The notes: generated by a model not told the origin, from the sequence alone. A stretch of 64,000 nucleotides of DNA from Cysteiniphilum litorale (GCF_003428165.1 NZ_QLIQ01000015.1:1-64000); one strand, 5' to 3'; positions 47,511 to 56,564 are shown, numbered from the stretch's first letter. A program made the numbers and translations.

Positions 47511-48554
47511 TTAGACACCTCGCTGTAATTTTTGACTAAACAACAAATAAACGAAATATGGTGCACCAATTAATGCCGTCATTAAACCGATGGGTAATTC
47601 AGCAGGTGCTAAGACCACTCTGGCCACAACATCAGCAACAGTCAGTAACAATCCGCCAAAGATACATGAAAAAAGCAGTAAATGACGATGTTCATTGCCT
47701 ATAAGAAAACGAATAATATGTGGCACAACCAAGCCGATAAAAGCCACAGGACCGGCAACGGCAGTACTGGCGCCAACAAGCAAAGCAATGGCGATGATGC
47801 TTTTTAGCTTTTGCCGATGAATATTAACACCAAGCATGCGTGCATACTGCTCACCGGCGATCATCGCATTAAGATACTTTGCAGTATTCATTAATAACAT
47901 AAATGCTACGAAAATACATGGCAACAGAAACAACACCTGACCCCATGTAATATTAGCAAAACTGCCCATACTCCAAAAAGTAATACTTCTTAAAATACTA
48001 TCATTTGATAGATACGTCATCACACCAATCAACGCACCACACAATGCATTAATCGCAACCCCCGCTAACACCAAGATACCTAAATTACTGCGACCCTTAG
48101 TAATCGATAGTAAATACGTTAAAAAGGTAATCACCAGACTACCAACAAATGCACTTAAACCCAATCCCCAAGTGATTAAGAAGCTTGTCTGCACTAAGCT
48201 TGCACTAAGTAGCAAAAACAAAATAGCAAATAATGACGCGCCACTGGTCATCCCTAAAAGGGCAGGATCCGCCAAAGGATTACGAAATAGCCCTTGCATC
48301 ACAACACCAGCAACAGCAAGTGCACTACCAACAACCACGGTTGCAATTAAGCGCGGCAATCTAAGCTCTAATGCCACTTTTTGCATAAAACTGCCATCGA
48401 CAAATAATTGTGAAAACTGCAAATTTAATGCGCCAAATAACAGCGATAATAAACAAGCAGCAATGAGTAAGACCATAAACACACAAAACCAAAAACAGTA
48501 TTTCTGGCGTTGTAAGGTAAATAGGGATTTAGCAGCTATATTATGTGTTTGCAT
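47511..48554 (-). CDS. hmuU: Heme ABC transporter permease
   Basis: The 347-residue protein belongs to the FecCD/BtuC family, with about ten membrane segments. Family features are the strings RLPRLIATVVVGSALAVAGVVMQG and GPVAFIGLVVPHIIRFL. It forms the inner-membrane channel with HmuV. It is separated from hmuT by a dispersed repeat of about 140 bases, which may affect transcript stability. Confidence 0.9.
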   Translation of the reverse strand: MQTHNIAAKSLFTLQRQKYCFWFCVFMVLLIAACLLSLLFGALNLQFSQLFVDGSFMQKVALELRLPRLIATVVVGSALAVAGVVMQGLFRNPLADPALLGMTSGASLFAILFLLLSASLVQTSFLITWGLGLSAFVGSLVITFLTYLLSITKGRSNLGILVLAGVAINALCGALIGVMTYLSNDSILRSITFWSMGSFANITWGQVLFLLPCIFVAFMLLMNTAKYLNAMIAGEQYARMLGVNIHRQKLKSIIAIALLVGASTAVAGPVAFIGLVVPHIIRFLIGNEHRHLLLFSCIFGGLLLTVADVVARVVLAPAELPIGLMTALIGAPYFVYLLFSQKLQRGV

Positions 48555-48605
48555 TTTTTTCTCTTTTTTTTTGCTATGAAACTACACACTCTAATTCCCT
48601 CCACT

Positions 48606-48678
48606 ATGTAAGCGTTGGCTGAGCGTAAGTCGAAGCCTTTTTTAAATCACCCTTCGACTTCGCTCAGGATACGATCAG
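48606..48678. repeat. Dispersed GAGCGTAAGTCGAAG-type inverted repeat
   Basis: GTAAGCGTTGGCTGAGCGTAAGTCGAAG and, after a short spacer, CTTCGACTTCGCTCAGG form a hairpin between hmuT and hmuU. Confidence 0.8.
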
Positions 48679-48693
48679 TCTATATTTCATTTT

Positions 48694-49548
48694 CTATAAA
48701 TAAACCTTCTGCGCTAACAACAATTCAGTCTGTCCAAACTCAGCACCAAAATTATCAATGCGTGATGCATCAATTGTCACAATTTTAGTGTGATATTTTT
48801 CATGCAGATAGTCTAAAACCTGAGGGTAAGGCTTGACCATGTTTGCTGAAGCCTGCGCAATAACAATCACCTGTGGCTTTAAACTCATCAGCCCTTCTTT
48901 TGACACTGGGCGCATACCACTAAAGGATAAAATATTATGCGCTTTAATAAGCTGTAGCCAACGATCTGATTGGGTATCTTTACCAAGCATATAAGCACCA
49001 TTGGCAGAAATCTGCAAAAGCATTAGCACTTGCTTTGGCTTGCCCTTACCCTCTTTAGCATACGCATTGACAATCTTATTGACTTGTTTAGTTTGCGCTT
49101 GAAGTGTTGTGATTAACTGCTGCCCCTCTTTTTGCTTACCGAGTTTGTTGGCAATCTCTTTAATATTTTTTTCAACATCACTTAGGCTTTTTACCTCAGT
49201 CAATAGCGTTGTTTGTACATCAAAAGCCTGCAGACGTGTTAACACAGACAAAGGAGAAATAGACGCATCCGCAATCACTATATTTGGCTTCACACTTAGT
49301 AAGCTTTCAATCGTCAATGCACGCATATAGCCTACATCCTTTACTTGCTTATTGTGCTTACTTTGTTTATTTTCCGCTTTCTCTAGCAGCTTAACGCTCT
49401 CAGTATCACTTGCCGTTATATCAACACCTAGCGCACTAACAATGGAACTAGCACTTGGTCCAAGTGTAACCACGGTTTGTGCTAAAGCTAAACGCATACT
49501 CCCTACTAGCAGCACAACTGACATGATAAACATTATAATTTTACGCAC
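48694..49548 (-). CDS. hmuT: Periplasmic heme-binding protein
   Basis: The 284 residues have a signal peptide (1-23, ending ALA) and the ABC-transporter substrate-binding fold of the BtuF/HmuT type (VTLGPSASSIVSALGVDI, VGYMRALTIESLLSVKPNIVIAD). It would carry heme from the outer-membrane receptor to HmuUV. It overlaps the end of tonB by eight bases. Confidence 0.9.
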   Translation of the reverse strand: MRKIIMFIMSVVLLVGSMRLALAQTVVTLGPSASSIVSALGVDITASDTESVKLLEKAENKQSKHNKQVKDVGYMRALTIESLLSVKPNIVIADASISPLSVLTRLQAFDVQTTLLTEVKSLSDVEKNIKEIANKLGKQKEGQQLITTLQAQTKQVNKIVNAYAKEGKGKPKQVLMLLQISANGAYMLGKDTQSDRWLQLIKAHNILSFSGMRPVSKEGLMSLKPQVIVIAQASANMVKPYPQVLDYLHEKYHTKIVTIDASRIDNFGAEFGQTELLLAQKVYL

Positions 49549-50218
49549 TTTTTTGCTCCTGTAAGTTAAATGAAATCATTTGCACCACACTTGCAGTTAC
49601 TGGCGTTTTGCCACTTTGTGCAGGCTTGAAATGTAACTTCTTAAACCATGCGATTGCCGCTTGATCTAACACGCCAAAACCACTGGATTGAATAATTTTG
49701 ACATCGGCAACCTGCCCTTGTGCATTAATAACCGCCTTAACTTTAACCTTGCCCTCTTCATTATTTTTAATCGCTGAACCTGGATATGTTAATTGAGGCG
49801 GGGTAAACGCCAATTTTGGTGCTTGTGTGATTTTGGCAATGGCTTGCTGCTTTTTAACATTTTGCCTCGATATTTCTTTTACTTCTTTTGTTTCTTTGGC
49901 TTGAGTTTTCACTGTGCTCTTGTGAGCTTCAGCTTTATGCTCTTTTGGCTTAATGATTTTTTGTGGCTTTTTCTCTTTTTGCTCTACAGCAACATTGGCT
50001 GTTTTTAGATCTTTAGCAACCGGTGTAGCGCTTGAAGCTGCTGTAGTTTCTGTGAGCTGTAAAGCCTGCATTAAAGACGCAACGGTCTGCGCCTTAAAAT
50101 CAGTTTGCCCCAAATGCCATGTTGTTTTTGGTGTACTGTTTAATGCTGCCCAAATTGAGAAATTAATCGCAATAGACCCCGTAATGGCAATAGCAATTTT
50201 AAATACTCTGAGCAACAT
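49541..50218 (-). CDS. tonB: TonB-like energy transducer
   Basis: The 225 residues comprise an N-terminal signal-anchor (about 6-25), a Lys/Glu-rich periplasmic linker (about 70-125; usually Pro-rich in E. coli TonB) and a C-terminal TonB domain (about 140-222: LTYPGSAIKNNEEGKVKVKA, VLDQAAIAWFKKLHFKPA). It transmits proton-motive energy from ExbBD to the outer-membrane receptor. It lies ten bases after the receptor stop in the same direction. Confidence 0.9.
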   Translation of the reverse strand: MLLRVFKIAIAITGSIAINFSIWAALNSTPKTTWHLGQTDFKAQTVASLMQALQLTETTAASSATPVAKDLKTANVAVEQKEKKPQKIIKPKEHKAEAHKSTVKTQAKETKEVKEISRQNVKKQQAIAKITQAPKLAFTPPQLTYPGSAIKNNEEGKVKVKAVINAQGQVADVKIIQSSGFGVLDQAAIAWFKKLHFKPAQSGKTPVTASVVQMISFNLQEQKSA

Positions 50219-50228
50219 TCAATCTCAC

Positions 50229-52313
50229 CTAAAAACGATAGTTAAGCTGTAAATAAATGCTTCGACCCATAGCAGGCACCAAGGTGCTGCCATCATAATC
50301 CTGATAATACTGATCAAATAGATTATCAATTCCTGCACTCATTGTGAAACCTTTGACAAAGTTTGGCTGCCATTGATATGCCAAGCTTAAAAGCGCATAT
50401 CCTGGGACTTTAGGTGTATTATTTGGCACATGGTTTTGTGCTAAAGCATAATCAAATCGTGTTTGAACTGTACTGTCAATAACCCTAATCGGCACAGCGA
50501 ATGCCACCATCCCTTTGGCTCTAGGGATAGGTAAGGCACTACCCGCAGGAATGGTATTGCCATTTTCATTACGATATGCCGATTTTGTTTTCCCACGCGT
50601 ATAGGTAAAATTCGTCATTACTTCAAACCAATGATTTTGGTACTCAGCTGAAACGTTATAACCATATAGTTGTGCTTTGGAAATATTAATATTTTGATTT
50701 ACTGCAGTATAAAACGGAGGACCATCATTACCTATATTACTATTTAAGATATAATCATCTACGTCGTTTAAGAAAAGATTACCTGTAACACGCACTCTCT
50801 GTTTATCTGCAAAATTGTGATCATAGACAAAACCAACTGTTTTATTATGCCCTATCTCAGGTTTGAGATTTGGATTTGGTATAAATCGTAAAAACACATA
50901 GCCTGAGTTAGGATGATCTCCTCCTAAATATAAATCTTGCAGCGATGGAATGCAATACCCTTCGGTATAACCTAGGTAAACCTTTAATGGATCAATCACC
51001 TTATAGCTAATACTCACTTGTTTGGTAAAGAATGAGCCATCATTATTCATATTGCCACTTGTGCTTTGGTAGCCATTAAATCGCCCACCAACAGTTATGT
51101 TTAGCTTAGGCAAAATATCCCAACTATCTTGTAAGAATGCACTATAAAGTTGCTGATTTGCTGTCGGAAAATTAGCGCTTGTTTTACTGCTATACCCATC
51201 ATAACCATTGATATAGCTATACTCTGCCCCATAATACAAGCGTTGCTTATAAACAGTGGTTACATTTGATAACTGCATACCCGTCGTGTTGACATGCACA
51301 TCTTGTGGTAAGGCAAAGCCTCCACCATTATTGGTTGGTGATGAGCCCAAATGATTTTCGTTGTAATATAATTTGGCTTTAAGATCAATATACGGATTAT
51401 CTGGATTCCAATGATAGTCCAACATGCTTTGCGTTTGGAAGAAATTAAAATTTGAACTTGGGTTCTTTGAGTAAGTTTCTTTATTTACCGTTGCTGGATA
51501 AAGACCAACATTCTGCATTGATAAGAAGGATGCCTTCAAGGTTTGTGCTTTTGAGATATCCCAAACCGTTTTAAGTAAATATTGTAAATTATTACTAGCA
51601 GAATCTGCTAAGGTTTGACCATTACCCAAACGCACATTATTACTACGTCCAGCAACCACATCTAATAAATAACTGACATCACCGGTTTTAAAAGCAACGG
51701 CGGCATTGGCATCACCACTATAATCACCTGTCGCACCACCTAATCCAACTTGTCCACCAACGGATTTATCTTGAGCTAAAAAATCATTTGGATCTAATGT
51801 TTCAAAGTTAACTGCCCCTCCCAAGTTACCATTGCCATAAGCAATATTACTACCAGATTGACTTGCTGAGACTTCTTTATATAGTGCTGAGTTTAATAAC
51901 TGACGTGACTGATTATGCCCAAAGGATGCCAAATTATTATTAATACCATCAATCCCAACAAAAACGCGATCATCTGACAAACCACCCAAGCTAATGCTTT
52001 GTGTTGTTGGTCGATTGCCACCAACCATTTGCACACCTACCATTTCATTTAATTGCATAGCTGTTGATTGAGTTAGATTCGTGCCTCCTCCTTGCTGCAC
52101 TGAAATATTAGGTAAAGCGCTACCCGTTTCAGGTGCCACATTGATTTGACTTATTCTACTTTGTTTCTCAGGCATGCTTGGCAAAGCTTTCTTAACAGCA
52201 ACCACCTGAATTTCACCTAAATCTACCGCTTGCGTATTTGCTGATTCTTCACTTGCATACATAAGCTGAGCAATGGCTGTTAACACAAGCACACTTAATA
52301 ATTTTGTTTTCAT
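50229..52313 (-). CDS. TonB-dependent outer-membrane receptor, probably for heme
   Basis: I start at MKTKLLSVLVLTAIA (694 residues), whose signal peptide ends near residue 20. A plug domain (about 35-190) and a 22-strand barrel follow, ending in Phe (YLQLNYRF), as outer-membrane proteins do. A TonB-box-like segment is VDLGEIQVVAVKK. The heme role is inferred from co-location with hmuTUV and hugZ; no conserved heme-ligating FRAP/NPNL motif is clear, though NPNLKPEIGHNKTVGF is present and typical of heme receptors. Confidence 0.88.
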   Translation of the reverse strand: MKTKLLSVLVLTAIAQLMYASEESANTQAVDLGEIQVVAVKKALPSMPEKQSRISQINVAPETGSALPNISVQQGGGTNLTQSTAMQLNEMVGVQMVGGNRPTTQSISLGGLSDDRVFVGIDGINNNLASFGHNQSRQLLNSALYKEVSASQSGSNIAYGNGNLGGAVNFETLDPNDFLAQDKSVGGQVGLGGATGDYSGDANAAVAFKTGDVSYLLDVVAGRSNNVRLGNGQTLADSASNNLQYLLKTVWDISKAQTLKASFLSMQNVGLYPATVNKETYSKNPSSNFNFFQTQSMLDYHWNPDNPYIDLKAKLYYNENHLGSSPTNNGGGFALPQDVHVNTTGMQLSNVTTVYKQRLYYGAEYSYINGYDGYSSKTSANFPTANQQLYSAFLQDSWDILPKLNITVGGRFNGYQSTSGNMNNDGSFFTKQVSISYKVIDPLKVYLGYTEGYCIPSLQDLYLGGDHPNSGYVFLRFIPNPNLKPEIGHNKTVGFVYDHNFADKQRVRVTGNLFLNDVDDYILNSNIGNDGPPFYTAVNQNINISKAQLYGYNVSAEYQNHWFEVMTNFTYTRGKTKSAYRNENGNTIPAGSALPIPRAKGMVAFAVPIRVIDSTVQTRFDYALAQNHVPNNTPKVPGYALLSLAYQWQPNFVKGFTMSAGIDNLFDQYYQDYDGSTLVPAMGRSIYLQLNYRF

Positions 52314-52373
52314 TTTTAACACTCTCTCCCAAGTTATTCGTGATATCTGAATTTTTATCTGCAAGCACTTCCT

Positions 52374-52454
52374 GCTCCCTGAGCGTCAGTCGAAGGGTCT
52401 ATCTAGACCAGACTCATGAAGGCTTCGACTCACGCTCAGCCAACGCTTACGCAA
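52374..52454. repeat. Dispersed GAGCGTAAGTCGAAG-type inverted repeat
   Basis: CCTGAGCGTCAGTCGAAGG and GGCTTCGACTCACGCTCAG are inverted arms with one mismatch over 17 bases. A perfect inner hairpin GGTCT/AGACC lies between, and CCAACGCTTAC follows. It lies between exbD and the receptor gene. Confidence 0.85.
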
Positions 52455-52484
52455 TACTAAGTAACAAATGAGTAATAAGCTGAA

Positions 52485-52539
52485 CACCCCTCACCCGCGC
52501 AGCTTATGCCACGCGACCTCTCCCGCAAGGGGCGAGGTA
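52485..52539. repeat. GC-rich repeat with CTCTCCCGCAAGGGG hairpin
   Basis: CCCCTCACCC followed by CCTCTCCCGCAAGGGGCGAGG is a widely dispersed kind of intergenic palindrome. It is far more GC-rich than its neighbours and lies directly after the exbD stop. Confidence 0.7.
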
Positions 52540-52568
52540 AAATAGCTTACCTTATTTCTTCACTATAA

Positions 52569-52982
52569 CTAATGATTAACTTGTATATCTGCTGCAGTTA
52601 GACCTGTTTCTTTTAGCACCGCAAACACCTGTAGCATTGTTTGTAACGGAATATTTTTATCCGCCGCCAAGGTGATTTGCGACATTGATATCGTATCTTT
52701 TTGTGATAATAAATAACTTTTAAGTGTATCAATACTCGTAAAATGCTCACCATTGATCATATAATCGTGCGCCTTTAAATAAAGCGTTGTCTGAGCAGAC
52801 TTGCTTTGCGTAACACTTGCCCCCTTTACATCAGGCAAAGGGAGTTTAAGCAAATGCTGAATGGGACCAGCTAACAGTACAAACATTACCAAAAGCACCA
52901 ACATAAAGTCTAGCAATGGAATCAAGTTGGGTTCATCCACCTCCAAACTATTATGCTCATGATGGTTTAAACTACTGATCAT
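52569..52982 (-). CDS. exbD: ExbD biopolymer transport protein
   Basis: The 137-residue protein has one N-terminal membrane segment (PLLDFMLVLLVMFVLLAGPI) with the conserved Asp that takes part in proton flow, and a periplasmic domain. It works with ExbB and TonB. Its start overlaps the exbB stop by four bases. Confidence 0.92.
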   Translation of the reverse strand: MISSLNHHEHNSLEVDEPNLIPLLDFMLVLLVMFVLLAGPIQHLLKLPLPDVKGASVTQSKSAQTTLYLKAHDYMINGEHFTSIDTLKSYLLSQKDTISMSQITLAADKNIPLQTMLQVFAVLKETGLTAADIQVNH

Positions 52983-53767
52983 AAGAGAGCCTGTTCACGC
53001 AAATTAATCATATTGGTTTTGTTATTTACCTTATTTGCTTTATTTGCCTTATTTACTTTATTTATTTCAGTTAAGTCGCTCATTTCAGCAATTTCTTTTT
53101 GCTCTTTTTGCTCTTTTTGCTCTTTTTGCTCTTTTTGCTCTTTTTGTTCTTTCTGATCTTTTTTACGCGCTTTTTGTCGATCTAGGCTTAAAATCAACTG
53201 ATTTAATGCTTCTTCTGCATTTGCTAAATAACGCTCACTAAACTGTCGAAAACAATAAAATGCTAATAAGCTCACTAAAGCCAACACAATACCAAATGCC
53301 GTTGCATACATTGCCTCAGATAAGTACATAATCATATTCTGCAAACCATTGCCACTTAAGGACTCAGCTAATGCAGCAAATGAATGACTCATGCTCCAAA
53401 TCGTACCCAAAAGCCCAAGCATTGGTGAAACAACAGCAAATAAATTAAGCCAGATTAATGGACGCTGCATGCGTTGACGTTGTTTGCGCATTAACAAGCA
53501 CACTTCACCTTCAGCAAGTTCTTTAGGTTCAGTGATCAAAGGTGAAATATATCTTAATATAGGCTTAGCCAATGCGTTTAATCTTAGGTTAAGCGTCTTC
53601 TTATCATCACGATTAACCGCATTAATCAAACATTCTACCTTACCTAAATTAAGCTTCGGTAAACTGATAAAAGTAATTATCCGCTCGATACAAATCGCAA
53701 CAATCAAAAAACTCACCGCCAACATAGCGTAGCTGACTAAACCAAATTGACTAAAGAAATGCCCCAT
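52979..53767 (-). CDS. exbB: ExbB biopolymer transport protein with repeat-bearing tail
   Basis: The 262 residues include three membrane segments of the MotA/TolQ/ExbB family (LVSYAMLAVSFLIVAICIERII; LLGTIWSMSHSFAAL; AMYATAFGIVLALVSLLAFY). The C-terminal tail (about 195-262) is unusual: several copies of KEQ-type and NKANKV-type repeats encoded by 9-bp tandem repeats. The gene follows hugZ by five bases, so the two are probably in one operon. Confidence 0.9.
   Translation of the reverse strand: MGHFFSQFGLVSYAMLAVSFLIVAICIERIITFISLPKLNLGKVECLINAVNRDDKKTLNLRLNALAKPILRYISPLITEPKELAEGEVCLLMRKQRQRMQRPLIWLNLFAVVSPMLGLLGTIWSMSHSFAALAESLSGNGLQNMIMYLSEAMYATAFGIVLALVSLLAFYCFRQFSERYLANAEEALNQLILSLDRQKARKKDQKEQKEQKEQKEQKEQKEQKEIAEMSDLTEINKVNKANKANKVNNKTNMINLREQALL
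53101..53145 (-). repeat. 9-bp tandem repeats in the exbB tail
   Basis: Five perfect GCTCTTTTT units run in tandem, with degenerate copies on both sides. They encode KEQ units. A second set of 9-bp units (TTATTTGCC-like, 53032-53070) encodes the NKANKV part. Both keep frame, so copy number could vary. Confidence 0.9.
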
Positions 53768-53772
53768 AATAT

Positions 53773-54537
53773 TTAAACTGCCTTTTCCATTAATGCTTCT
53801 TCATTACTTGCTATTTGTTGTCTTGCCTTTTTTGACATCGCCGCAAGTACCGCTCTTAACATCGAAAGATTTGTCACATCATGATCAAATGGAATATAGT
53901 GATTTTTATATTTACTCTGCAACCACATGCCTTCTTGATCAAAGTAGACCATCTCAAGCGAGCTATCTTCTGTTAATGAAATACCCGCACATTGACAATA
54001 AAGTGCTAACGCATCTTTATGATCTTCGTTCATATGCTTGATAGCACCATTAATCTCGTCGTCTTTAAACACCTGCTCAATACAGAAATTCTCTTTGCTC
54101 ACCCAATTGATATCACCAAAGCCACCGATAAAGCGCACTTTTTCAATGTGTAATTTATAAAAGTGAAAATCATGGGTTTTGTCTTGATAATCTTTTGATT
54201 CTGGGAAAAAACGCGTATAAACACTTGCTGCCTTTTCTTCATCTTCCAAACGATTTAATCGTCCCAAAATAGTGACACGTCCCGCCTGTTGAATATCTTC
54301 TTTTTCATCTTCAATAATCGTTAATGACACTTTGTCATCTTTAGCAACATTGCGAGTATGCTGAGCAAGCTTACTAATATAAACAAGCACCTCACCATCG
54401 GTATCAAATGCATACGCCACCAATGAACCAAAAGGATAGCCAGGCATTGCGACAGATTGCGTTGCTAATACGCCATATAGCTTCTGTTTGGTTAACTGTC
54501 TTGCTCTTAGTGCCGTTTCAACTTTATTTGTTTCCAT
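53773..54537 (-). CDS. hugZ: HugZ/HutZ-family heme utilisation protein
   Basis: The 254 residues contain a pyridoxamine-phosphate-oxidase-like split-barrel domain (about 15-165) and a C-terminal domain with the conserved HMNEDHKDALALYC, typical of HugZ/HutZ proteins that bind or degrade heme in the cytoplasm. It is first of hugZ-exbB-exbD and lies 20 bases after a Fur-box-like site. Confidence 0.9.
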   Translation of the reverse strand: METNKVETALRARQLTKQKLYGVLATQSVAMPGYPFGSLVAYAFDTDGEVLVYISKLAQHTRNVAKDDKVSLTIIEDEKEDIQQAGRVTILGRLNRLEDEEKAASVYTRFFPESKDYQDKTHDFHFYKLHIEKVRFIGGFGDINWVSKENFCIEQVFKDDEINGAIKHMNEDHKDALALYCQCAGISLTEDSSLEMVYFDQEGMWLQSKYKNHYIPFDHDVTNLSMLRAVLAAMSKKARQQIASNEEALMEKAV

Positions 54538-54556
54538 AAAAAAACCCTATGATTTA

Positions 54557-54575
54557 AATGATAATTATTGTCATT
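54557..54575. promoter_or_regulatory. Fur-box-like site upstream of hugZ
   Basis: AATGATAATTATTGTCATT is a near-perfect 19-bp dyad close to the Fur consensus. It lies 20 bases upstream of the hugZ start. Iron repression of the hugZ-exbBD unit is inferred. Confidence 0.8.
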
Positions 54576-54738
54576 TGCGATAACAAGCGTAATGATAACC
54601 ACTATCAAATATAAGTCAATAATAATAATAAGCAAATTTTTTATATACCCATCGTAAACCATTCTGTGGTTTTTGATGTCGAAGAAATTCAATGGCAGAA
54701 ATACTGCAAAATGGTTTGGGGCGGGTAAAGTGAAATAC

Positions 54739-55209
54739 TTACTTTGCTAATCGCGTATCAAAGCTAAAGTCTAATACTTTGGCTTTTTTGACTACCTTTG
54801 CAAATCCTTTATGCAATGGGTTTAGAATATAATTATACTCTCTTGGAACGATAACGCTTGGTACAGCCAATATTAAAGACTCACAATGCTTGAGCCATTG
54901 ATCACCAATATCTGCTGTTTCAGGCGGTGCGGGCTGATCTTGCCATGAATGTGGTAATAGCTCAGGCTTTAAATAGTTTATCTCTGATTTTGGCAACTCA
55001 ATTTGAAATAGTGTGTAATTTGGCAAAATAGCATAGTCCTCTAAATGGACAAATATTTCTAATATTGCGAGAGATTCTGAGCCTGCGCAATATACGCAAG
55101 GACTTCCTTTATTATTCCACCTTCCTCCATATATTCTGGCACCATCACCCGTAAATGCATCTTGTGCAAATTTGCTTTTCACCAATCTATAGGCAAATAC
55201 TTTGCTCAT
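54739..55209 (-). CDS. RES-domain toxin of a type II toxin-antitoxin pair
   Basis: The 156 residues form a RES domain: GARIYGGRWNNKGSPCVYCA near the N-terminus and SLAILEIFVHLE supply the Arg/Tyr/Glu active-site residues typical of the family. RES toxins degrade cellular NAD+. The gene overlaps the antitoxin stop by four bases. Confidence 0.93.
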   Translation of the reverse strand: MSKVFAYRLVKSKFAQDAFTGDGARIYGGRWNNKGSPCVYCAGSESLAILEIFVHLEDYAILPNYTLFQIELPKSEINYLKPELLPHSWQDQPAPPETADIGDQWLKHCESLILAVPSVIVPREYNYILNPLHKGFAKVVKKAKVLDFSFDTRLAK

Positions 55210-55637
55210 ACGAAAACGCCATGCTCAAGTCTGCCAATGAGATCAAGTACTGCTTTTGTTTCAGCAGATGTCCTAAGCATCTCAATCGGCTTTCTGCCAC
55301 CCAATCCATTAACCGGAGACATTAACCAATGCAGTGCTTTCTGGTCGTGTCCTTCAAATAAATTCAAAGCTGATTTATAAACTTCTGCATAGCGATATAA
55401 TCTATCACTTTCAGCTTCAGTAAAAAAACCTGCTTTATATCTTCTATTAAGTGAAGCCGGTGCTATCGTGGTAATTTTAGCAAGCTGGTTTTTTTCAATC
55501 CCAGAAATATCAGCCAATTTACTAAAAACCTCACAGCTAAATCCCTCATGAATTGCCTGATAGAGACGCTCACCACGTGACGGAATACCAACGGCATCCC
55601 AAAAATTATTTTGATTACTTTGATTACCCTGTTGCAT
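55206..55637 (-). CDS. Xre/MbcA/ParS-type antitoxin (DUF2384)
   Basis: The 143 residues comprise an N-terminal HTH-like part (about 20-75) and the C-terminal toxin-binding domain: LMSPVNGLGGRKPIEMLRTS, then AVLDLIGRLEHGVF. It is first in the pair, as usual, and its start has AAGGTG upstream. The palindrome at 55657-55677 is its likely autoregulatory operator. Confidence 0.92.
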   Translation of the reverse strand: MQQGNQSNQNNFWDAVGIPSRGERLYQAIHEGFSCEVFSKLADISGIEKNQLAKITTIAPASLNRRYKAGFFTEAESDRLYRYAEVYKSALNLFEGHDQKALHWLMSPVNGLGGRKPIEMLRTSAETKAVLDLIGRLEHGVFV

Positions 55638-55656
55638 AGCATCACCTTGTTATCGT

Positions 55657-55677
55657 TGATATATTAAGAATATATCA
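55657..55677. promoter_or_regulatory. Operator-like palindrome of the RES/Xre pair
   Basis: TGATATAT and ATATATCA with a five-base spacer form a perfect dyad 20 bases upstream of the antitoxin start. Location and symmetry fit autorepression by the antitoxin. Confidence 0.6.
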
Positions 55678-55706
55678 TATGATTGAAATTATGCAACTTT
55701 GGTTAT

Positions 55707-56564
55707 TTACTCATAAAACGTTTTAGCTTTCTCTCCATCATGATAAGCAAATAATGTTTGTGCAACTTGGGTTGAACCAGTCGAAATATTGCCCTTTTGA
55801 TCTAATGCAATCAAACCCACATAATCATCCAAAGCATCGCTTTCTTTAATACTTTTAGCAACAGCCTCATCCAAAGACATACCATCTTTGACACGAGTAT
55901 GTACTTTTGCTGCAACAGCTTGATTAACAATATGCTCACCAATGCCAGTGCACGATATCCCCATAATGCTTGATGCATAGTTACCAGCAACGGTTGGACT
56001 ATCACCCACGCGTCCCGGCACTTCAAATCCTGCTCCACCTGTTGAGGTTAATGCGACAATACTGCCATGACTATCTAATACGACAACACCAATAGTCCCT
56101 GTTAAGCCTTTTTTTAACTCAAGATATTCTTGATAACGATGCTCAGTTATGGGGTTATATTCTGGCATTTTTAATGTATCATGTGCAAAGCGCGTTGCCT
56201 CATTGGCTGCGCATACACTGTGGTGTTCGTTTAAAAGTGCCAAAGCGACTTCACTGGGATATTGGATATTTTGAATATTAATCACGCCTGCAAATTTAGC
56301 TTTTGCACCATCCATAATTGAAGCTGACATGCGCACCTGTCCATCTTGCTGCAAACGCGAGCCCGTACCGGCATTAAATATGGGATCATCCTCTAATAAT
56401 TTCGCCGCAAAAACAGCAGTTTTTAAGGCATTATCATAGGTTTTAAGAAAGGCGTAGGTCTCCTCAACAATGGTTAATAGATGTACATGGTAATCACTAA
56501 ATTGGGTATTTTTATCCTCTCTAGCACCACATCCGCCATGAATAATAATTTTTTGCATTTTCAA
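55707..56564 (-). CDS. iaaA: Isoaspartyl peptidase / type III asparaginase
   Basis: The 285-residue N-terminal-nucleophile hydrolase is made as a precursor that cleaves itself before the Thr of LTGTIGVVVLD. Other features are GAREDKN near the N-terminus, IFNAGTGSRLQQDG and TSTGGAGFEVPGRVGDSP. It hydrolyses isoaspartyl dipeptides. In a cyanophycin locus it would split beta-Asp-Arg released by cyanophycinase. Note the first residues MKMQKIIIHGGCGA, where MQKIIIHGG is an equally plausible start. Confidence 0.93.
   Translation of the reverse strand: MKMQKIIIHGGCGAREDKNTQFSDYHVHLLTIVEETYAFLKTYDNALKTAVFAAKLLEDDPIFNAGTGSRLQQDGQVRMSASIMDGAKAKFAGVINIQNIQYPSEVALALLNEHHSVCAANEATRFAHDTLKMPEYNPITEHRYQEYLELKKGLTGTIGVVVLDSHGSIVALTSTGGAGFEVPGRVGDSPTVAGNYASSIMGISCTGIGEHIVNQAVAAKVHTRVKDGMSLDEAVAKSIKESDALDDYVGLIALDQKGNISTGSTQVAQTLFAYHDGEKAKTFYE

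Noticed and set aside
53101-53145. Repeat tract as a phase-variation switch
   Set aside because: The unit is nine bases, so changes in copy number keep the exbB frame. Tail length may vary but on/off switching is not expected.
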